DNA from: JAOAPG01 sp963791575
GTDB lineage: Bacteria > Acidobacteriota > Terriglobia > Terriglobales > Acidobacteriaceae
DNA length: 64,000 bases
Assembly (NCBI GenBank): GCA_963791575.1
Contig: CAWBSY010000006.1
Coordinates: 62,001 to 126,000, forward strand
Direction: 5' to 3'
The notes under the pieces were generated by a model. That model was not told the DNA's origin. It was given only the letters and a program-made list of their open reading frames with translations, and searched no databases. Shown piece by piece: positions 56,428 through 64,000 of the stretch; the first letter of the stretch is position 1, and every line of letters begins with the position of its first letter. The position numbers and the translations under genes were made by a program.

Positions 56428-56513
56428 AGAAAGTTTTGGCGGCTTTAACCTCCGTTAGAACTATTCTCCCTTGAAAGAAAAGGTCGCCTTTTGCCGGGCG
56501 GCCTTTTCGTTTT
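56428..56513 (+). ncRNA. Candidate small RNA or attenuator leader
   Basis: Between the strong promoter and the terminator lie about 86 bases with no credible open frame. The 5' part has GGCGGCTTTAACCTCCG and CTCCC, both C-rich single-stranded motifs that could pair with ribosome-binding sites. The 3' part is the terminator hairpin. It could be a free small RNA or the leader of the zinc-ribbon gene, which starts 128 bases later. The strand and length are predicted only. Confidence 0.5.
56479..56513 (+). terminator. Intrinsic terminator of the candidate small RNA
   Basis: AAAGGTCGCC (56479-56488) pairs with GGCGGCCTTT (56497-56506) with one G-U pair and an eight-base loop, followed by TTTTCGTTTT. 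The stem is G+C-rich in the centre with a proper T tract. Confidence 0.85.
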
Positions 56514-56641
56514 GCTGGGAAGCAAAAGATCTGAGCAACCGCAATGAAATTTGATTTTGGAACGATTTCTTAAGCGAATTCGTATCTGACCTAGTTGCTG
56601 CCAAGAGTTCTGCATGAAAGTTCTGCATGGAGGAATGTTTT

Positions 56642-57145
56642 ATGTTTTGTGATCAATGCGGCACGCAGTTGCAAGTCGGTCAGGGCTTCTGCAGCAAGTG
56701 CGGGAAACAAATCACTGGCGGGGGAATGCAGTTCTCCCATCCACGTCCGAGCCGTGTCCGCGAGCATATCCGCTTACTTGGTATTCTTTGGCTGGCCCTG
56801 TCTGCGTTCGAAGCGATCGGAGGAGTCGCCGTTTTTTTTATAGCTAACACCGTCTTGTGGCGCTTTCCCGAAGGTCCTCCTCCCGAGGCGCGGGCTTTCT
56901 TACATCCACTTCTCAGCTTTATCGGAGTCATAATCCTCTTAAAAGCTGCGGCAGGTTTCGCAGCGGGATGGGGACTGCTGCAACGGGAACCTTGGGCGCG
57001 CATGTTGAGCATCGTTCTTGCCTTCTTCGCGCTCTTCCACGTTCCTTTTGGCACGGCGCTCGGGATTTATACATTGTGGGTCTTGCTCCCGAGTGAGGCG
57101 GACAAAGAATACGACGAACAAAGCCGCGCTAAGCTGGTGGCCTAG
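56642..57145 (+). CDS. Zinc-ribbon membrane protein
   Basis: 167 residues from ATG 56642 (GGAGG nine bases upstream). The N-terminus is a zinc ribbon: MFCDQCGTQLQVGQGFCSKCG, with two CxxC pairs. Four hydrophobic segments follow (about 45-65, 80-110, 115-130, 135-150). The C-terminus is acidic (SEADKEYDEQSRAKL). Such zinc-ribbon/DUF proteins are common and uncharacterised. The candidate small-RNA promoter and terminator lie just upstream and may regulate it. Confidence 0.78.
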   Translation: MFCDQCGTQLQVGQGFCSKCGKQITGGGMQFSHPRPSRVREHIRLLGILWLALSAFEAIGGVAVFFIANTVLWRFPEGPPPEARAFLHPLLSFIGVIILLKAAAGFAAGWGLLQREPWARMLSIVLAFFALFHVPFGTALGIYTLWVLLPSEADKEYDEQSRAKLVA

Positions 57146-57208
57146 AGCATCGTTGCTTTTGGCGTCGACAATTTCAGAATAGCCCGCGAAACAGTTAGCA
57201 TACGAGCG

Positions 57209-58520
57209 ATGAAGGCTGCGGTCACTGAAGCTTCGAGATCGACCAGCCGTATTCTGATATTACTGACTTCTCCTTGGTTCATTGTCGCAGTGGCTTTCGC
57301 TCTCCGACTCGAGAACATTCTTGGCCATCACCTTTATATTATCCCCGCAGATAACGACCACGCCTTGTTCGGATTCGAGATGGGCCGGCTTGCCAGATCC
57401 ATCGCACAAGGGAAGGGATTTAGCGCGGTATTCGATTCCGCAAGTGGCCGGACAGCATGGTGGACCCCAGTCTTCCCTCTGCTTCTGGGCGGAATCTTCA
57501 AGATTTTTGGGATCTATTCGTCGAAATCCGCGCCCGTCATCTTGTCACTCGATAGTTTGTTTTCTGCTTTAACATGCGTCGCGATCTTCTTGATTGCGAA
57601 CGACACGTTAGGACGAACGACGGCGGTAGTATCAGCCTGGGTCTGGGCGCTCCTGCCTTATTCAATTTACTGGCTGACCCATCACATTTGGGAGACCAGC
57701 CTTTCGGCTTTCCTGTTAACGCTCGCGATTCTGTGCACACTGCGGATGGCCGAATCTAATAGCTTGCTCCGTTGGACTGGCTTTGGCCTTTTGTGGGGAG
57801 TGATTGCCTTACGAATGCGGTGATGCTTTCGTTCCTGCTGGTCGCGCTGCTTTGGATATGGCAGGTCCGTCGCCGCAGCTTGGTTGCCTATTCTCGGGAG
57901 TTGGGGATTTTCGCCGCTACTGTGACGGTCGTCCTTGCGCCGTGGATTCTACGAAACGAAAGAGTCATGGGGAAGTTCATTTTTCCGCGCAGCAACTTCG
58001 GATTCGAACTCTATATGGGAAATCACGGAGAGGGATATAACCGAGGAAACTTCTGGGGCCTTTCGTAAATCCAACTGAGCGGGGAAAGTATGATGAACTC
58101 GGCGAAATCGCCTATATGGCTGATAAGCAGAAGCTGGCTGTATCTGTTATCACACAACATCCTGGCATCTTTGTGCTCTCGTCCTTAAAGCGTGCGGCGT
58201 TTTTTTGGACCACTCCGCCCGACGAATATTTCCTGTGGCGCGGAAGAAATTTGCTGCGCGAAAGCGTTTTTCTCATGACTGCTGTTTTAGGTTTTTGTGG
58301 ATTGTATTTAGCCAACCGGAATCAACTTCGGGGTGTCCTTCTCTTCGCCGGGGTCCTGTTTTTTTATCCCCTTATCTACTACATTCTTCATGTCGATTCT
58401 CGCTATTCGCATCCCGTCGCCCCTGTGATGCTCATGCTGAGCGTGTATGCCCTTTTAGAGATTCGTACTAAGCTTTTCACAGGTTCGCGAACCAATCGAC
58501 AAGTCGGCGTTCCGCAATAA
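57209..58520 (+). CDS. GT39-like membrane glycosyltransferase, frame broken twice
   Basis: The first segment (57209-57823) has an N-terminal helix, a first lumenal loop with ADNDHALFGFEMGRLARSIA and several membrane helices. Its frame ends at VIALRMR. A missing base near 57808 moves the frame to ALTNAVMLSFLLVALLWIWQ and ends at NRGNFWG; another near 58058 gives PFVNPTERGKYDELGEIAYM through 58520. Joined, it is about 435 residues with eight to ten helices. The acidic first loop and layout resemble the GT39/ArnT-PMT family, which moves sugars from polyprenyl phosphate. The donor and acceptor are unknown. Confidence 0.75.
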
Positions 58521-58549
58521 AAATCGATTCCATTTAGAATCCAATCCGC

Positions 58550-60253
58550 GTGTACTCTTTATTCGTGTTTTCACATCCGGCGCTACTGAATTTCACAATT
58601 CTGAGTTCGATCATTGGGATCTCGAAGCCGGTTCTGATTGTGGCCGCGCTGATTTTTGTTCAGATCAAATTTTTCCCCAAGAATTTTCCCGGCTTAGAGT
58701 GGATCGAAGATGTTGGCAAAAGACTGGCACGGCGCAAAACCTTGTCGGTCGTTCTAGTCGGGCTCTCGGTTCTTACATTACGAGCTGTTCTGATCCCGTT
58801 CTCCGGTATTCCGCAGCCACGCTGGCCGGATGACTTCAGTTACCTGCTCGCCGCAGATACTTTTGCCCATGGTCGACTGACCAATCCTCCACACCCAATG
58901 TGGGTGCATTTCGAAAGCCTCCATATTATTCAGCAGCCTACGTACATGTCGATGTATCCGCCAGCGGAGGGCCTGATACTAGCTTTTGGGCAATGGCTGG
59001 GGAATCCTTGGATTGGACAGTTGCTCGCGGCCTCTTTGATGTGCGCTGCAATCTGCTGGATGTTGCAAGGATGGTTGCCGCCTGGTTGGGCGTTATTGGG
59101 AGGAGCGCTGGTGGCCGCACGCATCGGACTATTGAGCGACTGGACAAATGGCTATTGGTGCGCCAGCGTACCGGCAATTGGTGGAGCGCTGGTTTTAGGA
59201 GCTTTGCCGAGAATAAAGCGTCATCTTCGCCCTAGAGACGCTTTGCTGATGGGTGTCGGTCTGGCGATTCTTGCCAACAGTCGTCCTTATGAAGGATTGG
59301 TGTTGAGCATTCCGGTCGCGGTGGCCATACTTTGGTGGATGACTGGAAGCAAAAAACCTCCAATTCGTGTCGCTTTGCGACGGTTCGTGTTGCCGATGAT
59401 TTTGGTGCTGACAGCGGCGGCACTCTCGACCGGTTACTACTACTATCGCGTGACGGGTAATCCGTTGAGGATGACTTATCAGGTCAATCGCGATACGTAT
59501 TCCATCGCGCGATATTTCATTTGGCAGTCGCCGCGCCCCGAGCCTTCCTACAACCATGCGAAGATGCGGGCTTTTTATCAGCGGGAGTTGGCGGAGTTCG
59601 AAGCGAACAGAACATTAAAAGGCTTCAGTCGGCGCAGCGGAGAGAAGTTTGCCGCGTGGTGGAAGTTTTTTCTGGTGGCGCCACTTCCTTTTGTTCTTCT
59701 CGCCTTTCCCTGGGTGTTGCGAGATCGCAAGATACGCATTCCTTTATTAATAGGACTAGTGTTTGTGCTTGGCCTCGCTGCCGAAACCTGGTTTTATCCT
59801 CACTACTTTGCTCCAGCATTGGCCCTACTTGTTCTCGTTCTTCTGCAATGCATACGTCATCTTCGAACTGTTTATTGGCATGGCAAGCCGCTGGGAATAG
59901 TATCTGTCCGTGCAGTATTAATCGTATATTTCGCGACGGTAGTGGTGCGGGTTGGAATTGCAATCTTGTCCGGACATCCCCAGCAGGACTTTCAACATGG
60001 CGATATGAACCGCGTCCGAATCAAGCAGGAACTGGAAGCTCGGACTGGGCAGCAGTTGGTTCTAGTCGTGAATCCTCCGCCGTACGGTCATGGAGAGTGG
60101 GTGTATAACAGTGCCGATATTGACGATTCAAAGGTCGTCTGGGCACGCGATATGGGTAGGGAGAAGAATCAAGAGCTGCTGCAATACTTTCGCAGACGGC
60201 AAGTTTGGACGGTCGACGTTAGTGAGCAACGGCCCCAATTAAGGCCTTACTAA
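58550..60253 (+). CDS. GT39-like membrane glycosyltransferase
   Basis: 567 residues, GTG start at 58550. About twelve hydrophobic helices (for example AALIFVQIKFF, IRVALRRFVLPMILVLTAAA). The first large loop has RWPDDFSYLLAADTFAHGRL, with the acidic Asp pair typical of the ArnT/PMT superfamily, and HIIQQPTYMSMYPPAEGLIL. The C-terminal ~75 residues are soluble (KQELEARTGQQLVLVVNPPP). It lies 29 bases after the frameshifted sister glycosyltransferase and is on the same strand. Both may decorate a lipid-linked glycan. Confidence 0.82.
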   Translation: MYSLFVFSHPALLNFTILSSIIGISKPVLIVAALIFVQIKFFPKNFPGLEWIEDVGKRLARRKTLSVVLVGLSVLTLRAVLIPFSGIPQPRWPDDFSYLLAADTFAHGRLTNPPHPMWVHFESLHIIQQPTYMSMYPPAEGLILAFGQWLGNPWIGQLLAASLMCAAICWMLQGWLPPGWALLGGALVAARIGLLSDWTNGYWCASVPAIGGALVLGALPRIKRHLRPRDALLMGVGLAILANSRPYEGLVLSIPVAVAILWWMTGSKKPPIRVALRRFVLPMILVLTAAALSTGYYYYRVTGNPLRMTYQVNRDTYSIARYFIWQSPRPEPSYNHAKMRAFYQRELAEFEANRTLKGFSRRSGEKFAAWWKFFLVAPLPFVLLAFPWVLRDRKIRIPLLIGLVFVLGLAAETWFYPHYFAPALALLVLVLLQCIRHLRTVYWHGKPLGIVSVRAVLIVYFATVVVRVGIAILSGHPQQDFQHGDMNRVRIKQELEARTGQQLVLVVNPPPYGHGEWVYNSADIDDSKVVWARDMGREKNQELLQYFRRRQVWTVDVSEQRPQLRPY

Positions 60254-60330
60254 CTAACCTCAATAATCATTCATCAATTTTGCACATAATTCCATTGTAA
60301 GATTCTGCTTTCATTCCGCAGGTAATTCGG

Positions 60331-60455
60331 TATAATCAATGTCAGCTAAGTTTGACTCACACGCAGTTGAAAGACGGTATCGCCAACCAGCGTCACCCCC
60401 TCTCACCAGCAGCGAATCTTCTCAGCACAATTAAAAAAGAAAATAGGTATATCAA
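60331..60455 (+). promoter_or_regulatory. Promoter and long 5' leader of the cold-shock gene
   Basis: A perfect -10 box TATAAT (60331-60336) with a weak -35 (CTTTCA, 60308-60313, 17-base spacer) predicts a start near 60343. This leaves an untranslated leader of about 113 bases before ATG 60456. Long leaders that change fold with temperature are the rule for cspA-type genes. Confidence 0.6.
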
Positions 60456-60659
60456 ATGGCAGAACAAGGAACAGTGAAGTGGTTTAACGACGCCAAGGGA
60501 TTTGGCTTTATCAGCCGTCAAAATGGCGAAGATGTTTTCGTGCATTTCTCCGCTATTCAGGCAGGCGGCTTCCGCAGCTTGCAAGAAGGCCAAACCGTGC
60601 AGTTCGACGTGACCAAAGGCCCCAAGGGCTGGCAAGCCGAGAACGTCCAGGCAGTCTAA
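60456..60659 (+). CDS. cspA: Cold-shock protein (CspA family)
   Basis: 67 residues, a single OB-fold: MAEQGTVKWFNDAKGFGFIS with RNP1 (KGFGFI), then DVFVHFSAIQAGGFRSLQEG with RNP2 (VFVHF), ending KGPKGWQAENVQAV. It binds single-stranded RNA/DNA and melts mRNA structure at low temperature. An intrinsic terminator follows at 60671-60705. Monocistronic. Confidence 0.97.
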   Translation: MAEQGTVKWFNDAKGFGFISRQNGEDVFVHFSAIQAGGFRSLQEGQTVQFDVTKGPKGWQAENVQAV

Positions 60660-60670
60660 GTCTCACCTCA

Positions 60671-60705
60671 ATGCCCGTTATCTGGAAAGATCGCGGGCAT
60701 TTTTG
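60671..60705 (+). terminator. Intrinsic terminator of the cold-shock gene
   Basis: ATGCCCG (60671-60677) pairs with CGGGCAT (60694-60700) around a 16-base loop, followed by TTTTTG. Confidence 0.8.
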
Positions 60706-60829
60706 CGTCTGGGATAAGCAACAACCAAGGCGCTAGATGGTTCGCTTTCTCTCACACCATTTCGGTATTCGCGAACTCTGATGCAGCTTTACGCATGTGG
60801 CAGTCACATTTAGAATTGGACAGCAAGCA

Positions 60830-60868
60830 GCCGACGTAGCTCAGTTGGTAGAGCAGCCGATTCGTAAT
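60830..60868 (+). pseudogene. Truncated tRNA-Thr (CGT), 5' half only
   Basis: GCCGACG acceptor strand, TAGCTCAGTTGGTAGAGCA D-arm and GCCGATTCGTAA (anticodon stem and loop, anticodon CGT) fit tRNA-Thr base for base. From about 60869 the sequence turns into TTGCAAATCCTCC instead of the expected TCGGC stem and T-arm. The break falls at the 3' side of the anticodon loop, a known crossover point of tyrosine integrases. The 3' half is not found in the rest of the window. Confidence 0.82.
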
Positions 60869-61506
60869 TTGCAAATCCTCCCACATTATCAACAGCTTAC
60901 ACTCGTGAGGGCGCGTCAGACGCGTGTTTCAGCCCCAGTATTCGTGCGGGCCTCCGTTGAGTCGTGAGCCAACACGAGAGAAACACGAGAGACTTTTCGC
61001 CGTTGTGAGGCCTTCGCTGGCAGCTGATTCCACATCGTACCGGAAAGACGAATGAGCTGGATTTACGCTTGATTCGTGCGCGGGGTAGTTTTCTTGTGGA
61101 CTGCCGCCGCTCAGGCCCTGTTTGACTCAGAATGTCATCTCGGTTGGGGCCTAGGCGATCGCTGGTTGCCACTACCCTATGTGCAACTCTTGGGGTGATT
61201 TGAGATGAAAGCAATTGCTGATCATTTGCAAAAAGCGAGAGGGGAAAAAGGGGGCTGTCACACCCCCATTACGATCAGCCTTACTGAGCCGCTGCATTCT
61301 TGAAACCTTCCTCTATCTTTGACATTGAATGAGTCTGATCAGCTGAACAGAGCCATTGACGGCAGGAGAAGCTGGCGCGCCATTTCCTTGACTACCTCCT
61401 GGCGCGCCACGCGCCTCTTGGGCCTCCGCCGCAAGGGCCTCCGCCGTTCCCACCAAGTCCGCCTTCACCTGCTCTGCCGCCATCCCCTCCAGGTGGCCTC
61501 AACTCA

Positions 61507-61850
61507 ACGGCAGAGGACGTAGCCTTAACCAAAGCAACGATCGGCCGCGTCAGCAGCCCGGTTATCCTTGTAGGCCACTCCTACGGCGGAACCGTCATCA
61601 CCGGCGCTGGAACCGACGATGGCGTTGTCGGCTTGGTTTACATCTGTGCGCTTGCACCAGACGCCGACGAGAGTTCGCAGGCGCAACAGTCCAATTTCCC
61701 GACGACAGACGTCTTTTCTCAAATAGAAGTCGTGGATGGTCGTATCTGGCTGCGTCGGGAGGGCACAAAGTTTTTCTGCGGAGACTTCGTAGCAGGAGCA
61801 GCAACTCGTTTGGGCGACGCAGGGCGTCCCGAAACCGACCTGTTCGAGGC
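61507..61850 (+). pseudogene. Alpha/beta-hydrolase fragment
   Basis: Reads STAEDVALTKATIGRVSSPV, then ILVGHSYGGTVITGAG (nucleophile Ser in GHSYGG) and VVGLVYICALAPDADESSQA. The end (EQQLVWATQGVPKP) lies in another frame, so it is broken by at least one frameshift. It has no start codon with a ribosome-binding site, lacks the N-terminal strands and the catalytic His region, and is preceded by a Pro-rich tract. Confidence 0.7.
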
Positions 61851-61865
61851 AAGAGCCGGTGGGCG

Positions 61866-62054
61866 CTGCACGGAAATCTGACCTTGCGCGGGCAGACGCG
61901 GCCGATTACGGTACAAGTTACGCTGAAGGACGGTCGTTACACCGGAGAGGCTACCGTGAAGCAGGCCGACTTCGGGATCAAGCCTCCCGGAAAAGCAGGG
62001 ATCCGAGCCAAAGACGAAGTTAGAATTGAGTTCGATGTCCGGCTGGCGTCATAA
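61866..62054 (+). pseudogene. YceI-like lipid-binding protein, C-terminal fragment
   Basis: Reads LHGNLTLRGQTRPITVQVTL, then ATVKQADFGIKPPGKAGIRA and DEVRIEFDVRLAS to a TAA at 62052-62054. This is the last third of the YceI polyisoprenoid-binding fold. It directly follows the hydrolase fragment with no start codon, so the two remnants appear joined by a deletion. Confidence 0.7.
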
Positions 62055-62293
62055 GACGCGAAGGCGCGGCCATCACTAGTTGACGATCATTTCATGATCG
62101 GCGTCCGCTTGCGATGGCGATGTCTAGCGGACCGTAAAAAGCGCAGATTGCCCTCGAAGTGGCGGATCAGTCGTATGCGGGACGACCCAGGGCCATCAGA
62201 AATATGAAGTCCGAGACGCTTGGAGTACGGTCCTAGAAAGTTCAAGTTCCTTTTGTGACGATTGTGTCAGCCTGTGATTAAATTCAGCACAGC

Positions 62294-63724
62294 ATGACAC
62301 CTCTTGAACTCTCCACCGAAAACTTTCGCCGTTTGGCTGCCAACGTCGTCGACCTCTGTGCTGGATATTTGTCCACTTTAGACGAACGTTCCACGTTTCC
62401 CCAGACGACTGGTGCAGAAAGCGAGCGCCTCTTCGACCTCGACCTCCCAGAACGTGGCATGGGCGATCAGGCATTTGCCGCCCTTACTGATGTTATCGTC
62501 GCCTCGCGCACTCAGAACGGTCGCTTCTTCGGATACGTTCAAGGATCGGGAGAGCCAATTGCCGCACTCGGCGATCTGCTGGCTTCAATTCTGAACCAGA
62601 ACATTACGGCATGGCGTTCTTCGCCGGCAGGTGTAACTATCGAGCGCACTGTCGTTCGCTGGCTGTCAGAAGCAGTCGGCTGCCATGGTTTCGTCGGGAC
62701 GCTGACTAGCGGAGGTTCCGCCGCCAACCTCATGGGGCTGGCCATGGCACGCGAGAAGAAAACTCCAGCCAATGAGCACGGTCTTTACGACAGGAGTGCG
62801 GGCGTTATCTACGCCTCAGAGCAAGTGCACATGGCCGTGCCCAAAGCCGTGGCCATGCTCGGAATCGGACGTGAAAATCTGCGTTACATCCCATGCGATG
62901 ATTCCTACCGCATGGTCCCCTCGCTACTGGAGCGAGCGATCCGCGAGGACGAGGCGCAAGGCCGGGCGCCAATTGCAGTGGTTGCATCAGCGGGAACAGT
63001 AAACACAGGATCAATCGATCCGCTGCGAGAAATCGCTGCCATTGCCCGCTCGCATGATCTCTGGATGCATGTAGATGGTGCCTACGGAGCCCTTGCTGCG
63101 ATTGCAGCGCCCGAAAAGTTCGATGGTCTGGCTCTGGCGGATTCATTTTCTCTCGATCCGCATAAATGGCTGTACCAACCCCTCGATTGCGGGTGCCTGC
63201 TCTATAGAGATGTCGGCTCGGCCCAAAGTACCTTCACTTATACGGGTAACTATGCTAAACAACTCAGCTCTGATCCAGTTGAGGGCTTCGCGTTTTTCGA
63301 AGAGTCTATCGAGCTTTCCCGCCGCTTCCGCGCCTTAAAGGTCTGGCTCTCGCTGCGCTACCACGGGCTGCACTCTTTCCGCGCCGCTATTCAGCAGGAC
63401 CTCGATCATGCCCAACGCCTGGTGCGGGCAATCGAAGACTCCGCTTCGCTTGAGCTTCTTGGTCCTGTGGAGCTAAGCGCAGTTTGCTTCCGCCACCTCC
63501 TGGACAAGGATGCTTCCGAAGAGACGCGCAATCGCTTCAATCTGGCCTTACTCAAACGGATTGTTGCGCGTGGGAGGGTGTATCTTTCGAACGCAGAATT
63601 GAAAGGAAAGTTCTGCCTTCGTGCCTGCATCGTGAACCACCTTACAAAGGAAGCAGATATCGATGCAGTGGTTCGCGAGGTTCTAGAGATTGCGCCGGAC
63701 GTCGCCTCAGAGCTGGCAATATGA
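62294..63724 (+). CDS. PLP-dependent group II decarboxylase (aromatic-L-amino-acid type)
   Basis: 476 residues. Fold type I: GTLTSGGSAANLMGLAMARE near 135-155, IAVVASAGTVNTGSIDPLRE, DLWMHVDGAYGALAAIAAPE (Asp and Ala near the cofactor) and the Schiff-base Lys in DPHKWLYQPLDCG (Lys291). The C-terminal domain has RFRALKVWLSLRYHG. Members decarboxylate tyrosine, tryptophan, DOPA or glutamate; the exact substrate cannot be read from sequence. It is a single gene after the debris region, with a ~240-base upstream gap. Confidence 0.92.
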   Translation: MTPLELSTENFRRLAANVVDLCAGYLSTLDERSTFPQTTGAESERLFDLDLPERGMGDQAFAALTDVIVASRTQNGRFFGYVQGSGEPIAALGDLLASILNQNITAWRSSPAGVTIERTVVRWLSEAVGCHGFVGTLTSGGSAANLMGLAMAREKKTPANEHGLYDRSAGVIYASEQVHMAVPKAVAMLGIGRENLRYIPCDDSYRMVPSLLERAIREDEAQGRAPIAVVASAGTVNTGSIDPLREIAAIARSHDLWMHVDGAYGALAAIAAPEKFDGLALADSFSLDPHKWLYQPLDCGCLLYRDVGSAQSTFTYTGNYAKQLSSDPVEGFAFFEESIELSRRFRALKVWLSLRYHGLHSFRAAIQQDLDHAQRLVRAIEDSASLELLGPVELSAVCFRHLLDKDASEETRNRFNLALLKRIVARGRVYLSNAELKGKFCLRACIVNHLTKEADIDAVVREVLEIAPDVASELAI

Positions 63725-63797
63725 GCTAACGGTCAGATTCTGATTCGTAATTGACAGCATTTCCTTTCCGTGTTCAGACGAATGGCAGAAGTCGCGT

Positions 63798-64000
63798 TCA
63801 CTTGCCCTGCGGCAGTGACTTCATGTATTCGACAACATCGCCCTGTTCCTGAGCCCACGCGGCTGCGGCTCAGGTCGAAGATTGAGCCCGTTTTCTCTGG
63901 AAGGCCTTTGAGCAGTCCGGTTTCGCCATTCACGCGGCGAATGTAAGGCGATGGCAAACAGTCGTCAATTCACGAAGAGCTGATGCAGGAGCGGGTTTCC
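63798..64000 (-). other. Possible C-terminal fragment of a minus-strand gene
   Basis: Reading in from the window edge, a frame ends with AAWAQEQGDVVEYMKSLPQG and a Lys codon before TGA 63798-63800. Such ends are common in c-type cytochromes and similar small domains. The upstream part (RVNGETGLLKGLPEKTGSIF) lies in another frame, so a frameshift is likely. Too little remains for a firm call. Confidence 0.3.

Larger units (their letters stand above)
60869..62293. other. Debris region after the tRNA fragment
   Basis: About 1.4 kb without an intact gene. On the plus strand 61430-61505 is Pro-rich when read (GPPPQGPPPFPPSPP). 61507-61850 encodes an alpha/beta-hydrolase fragment, and 61866-62054 encodes a YceI-like C-terminus. 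Before 61300 nothing is recognisable. No integrase or transposase is visible. The junction at the tRNA fragment suggests an element was inserted here and later decayed. Confidence 0.6.

Noticed and set aside
60897..61214. 105-codon minus-strand frame in the debris region as a gene
   Set aside because: No start signal, no motif and biased basic composition; treated as non-coding debris.
61381..61505. Gly-rich minus-strand reading as a PE-PGRS-like protein
   Set aside because: The opposite-strand Pro-rich reading continues into a hydrolase motif, while the Gly-rich frame stops quickly.

Overview
The window looks like chromosomal DNA of a free-living, flagellated, Gram-negative soil bacterium. 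It has about 50-55% G+C, two TonB-like proteins, an OmpL-type porin, many two-component proteins, a GerW/YtfJ-like protein, a YXWGXW-repeat protein and a group II decarboxylase. This mix fits Acidobacteriota (Terriglobia/Koribacter-like). That placement is inference from protein style, not from a marker gene.

Layout. 0-1.2 kb: pseC (partial) and pseB on the minus strand, for pseudaminic-acid-type sugar synthesis. 1.4-7.7 kb: an exopolysaccharide operon with a Wzc-like tyrosine autokinase, a TPR/jelly-roll protein, an O-antigen polymerase/ligase and a sorbosone-dehydrogenase-like secreted protein. 7.7-19.8 kb: a YdcF protein, two TonB-like proteins, an M48 protease, a lone Flp pilin, a NarL-type two-component pair, another histidine kinase, rlmN and an M16 protease. 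20-32.4 kb: the signalling core. A minus-strand Hpt/PleD-like pair diverges from a tightly packed plus-strand run: a kinase with an ETR1-type ethylene-binding membrane domain and five PAS domains, Rcp1-like regulators, two REC-kinases, a CheY-like regulator, a PAS/degenerate-GGDEF protein, then motA and motB. 32.5-40 kb: GH3 glucosidase, SPFH protein, YXWGXW protein, Tat-exported Gfo/Idh/MocA oxidoreductase, GerW-like protein. 40.3-44.8 kb: tRNA-Asn, a badly disrupted alaS, a toxin-antitoxin pair. 44.9-51.3 kb: Rieske oxygenase, lipoprotein phosphoesterase, and a porin-amtB-glnK operon. 51.8-60.3 kb: lytic transglycosylase, AMIN amidase, a DUF protein, a candidate small RNA, a zinc-ribbon membrane protein and two glycosyltransferases. 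60.4-64 kb: cold-shock gene, a tRNA-Thr cut off at its anticodon loop, gene debris, and a PLP-dependent decarboxylase.

The most interesting content is the 21.6-32.4 kb signalling cluster. The sensor kinase keeps, with exact spacing, every residue I know to be needed for ethylene binding in plant ETR1. Its operon runs through several phosphorelay proteins and a probable c-di-GMP-related protein directly into the flagellar stator genes.

Caution. At least nine genes are interrupted by single-base frameshifts, and alaS carries a dense run of apparent single-base insertions. Much of this probably reflects uncorrected read error in the assembly rather than true pseudogenes. Broken genes are reported as spans with the likely shift points.
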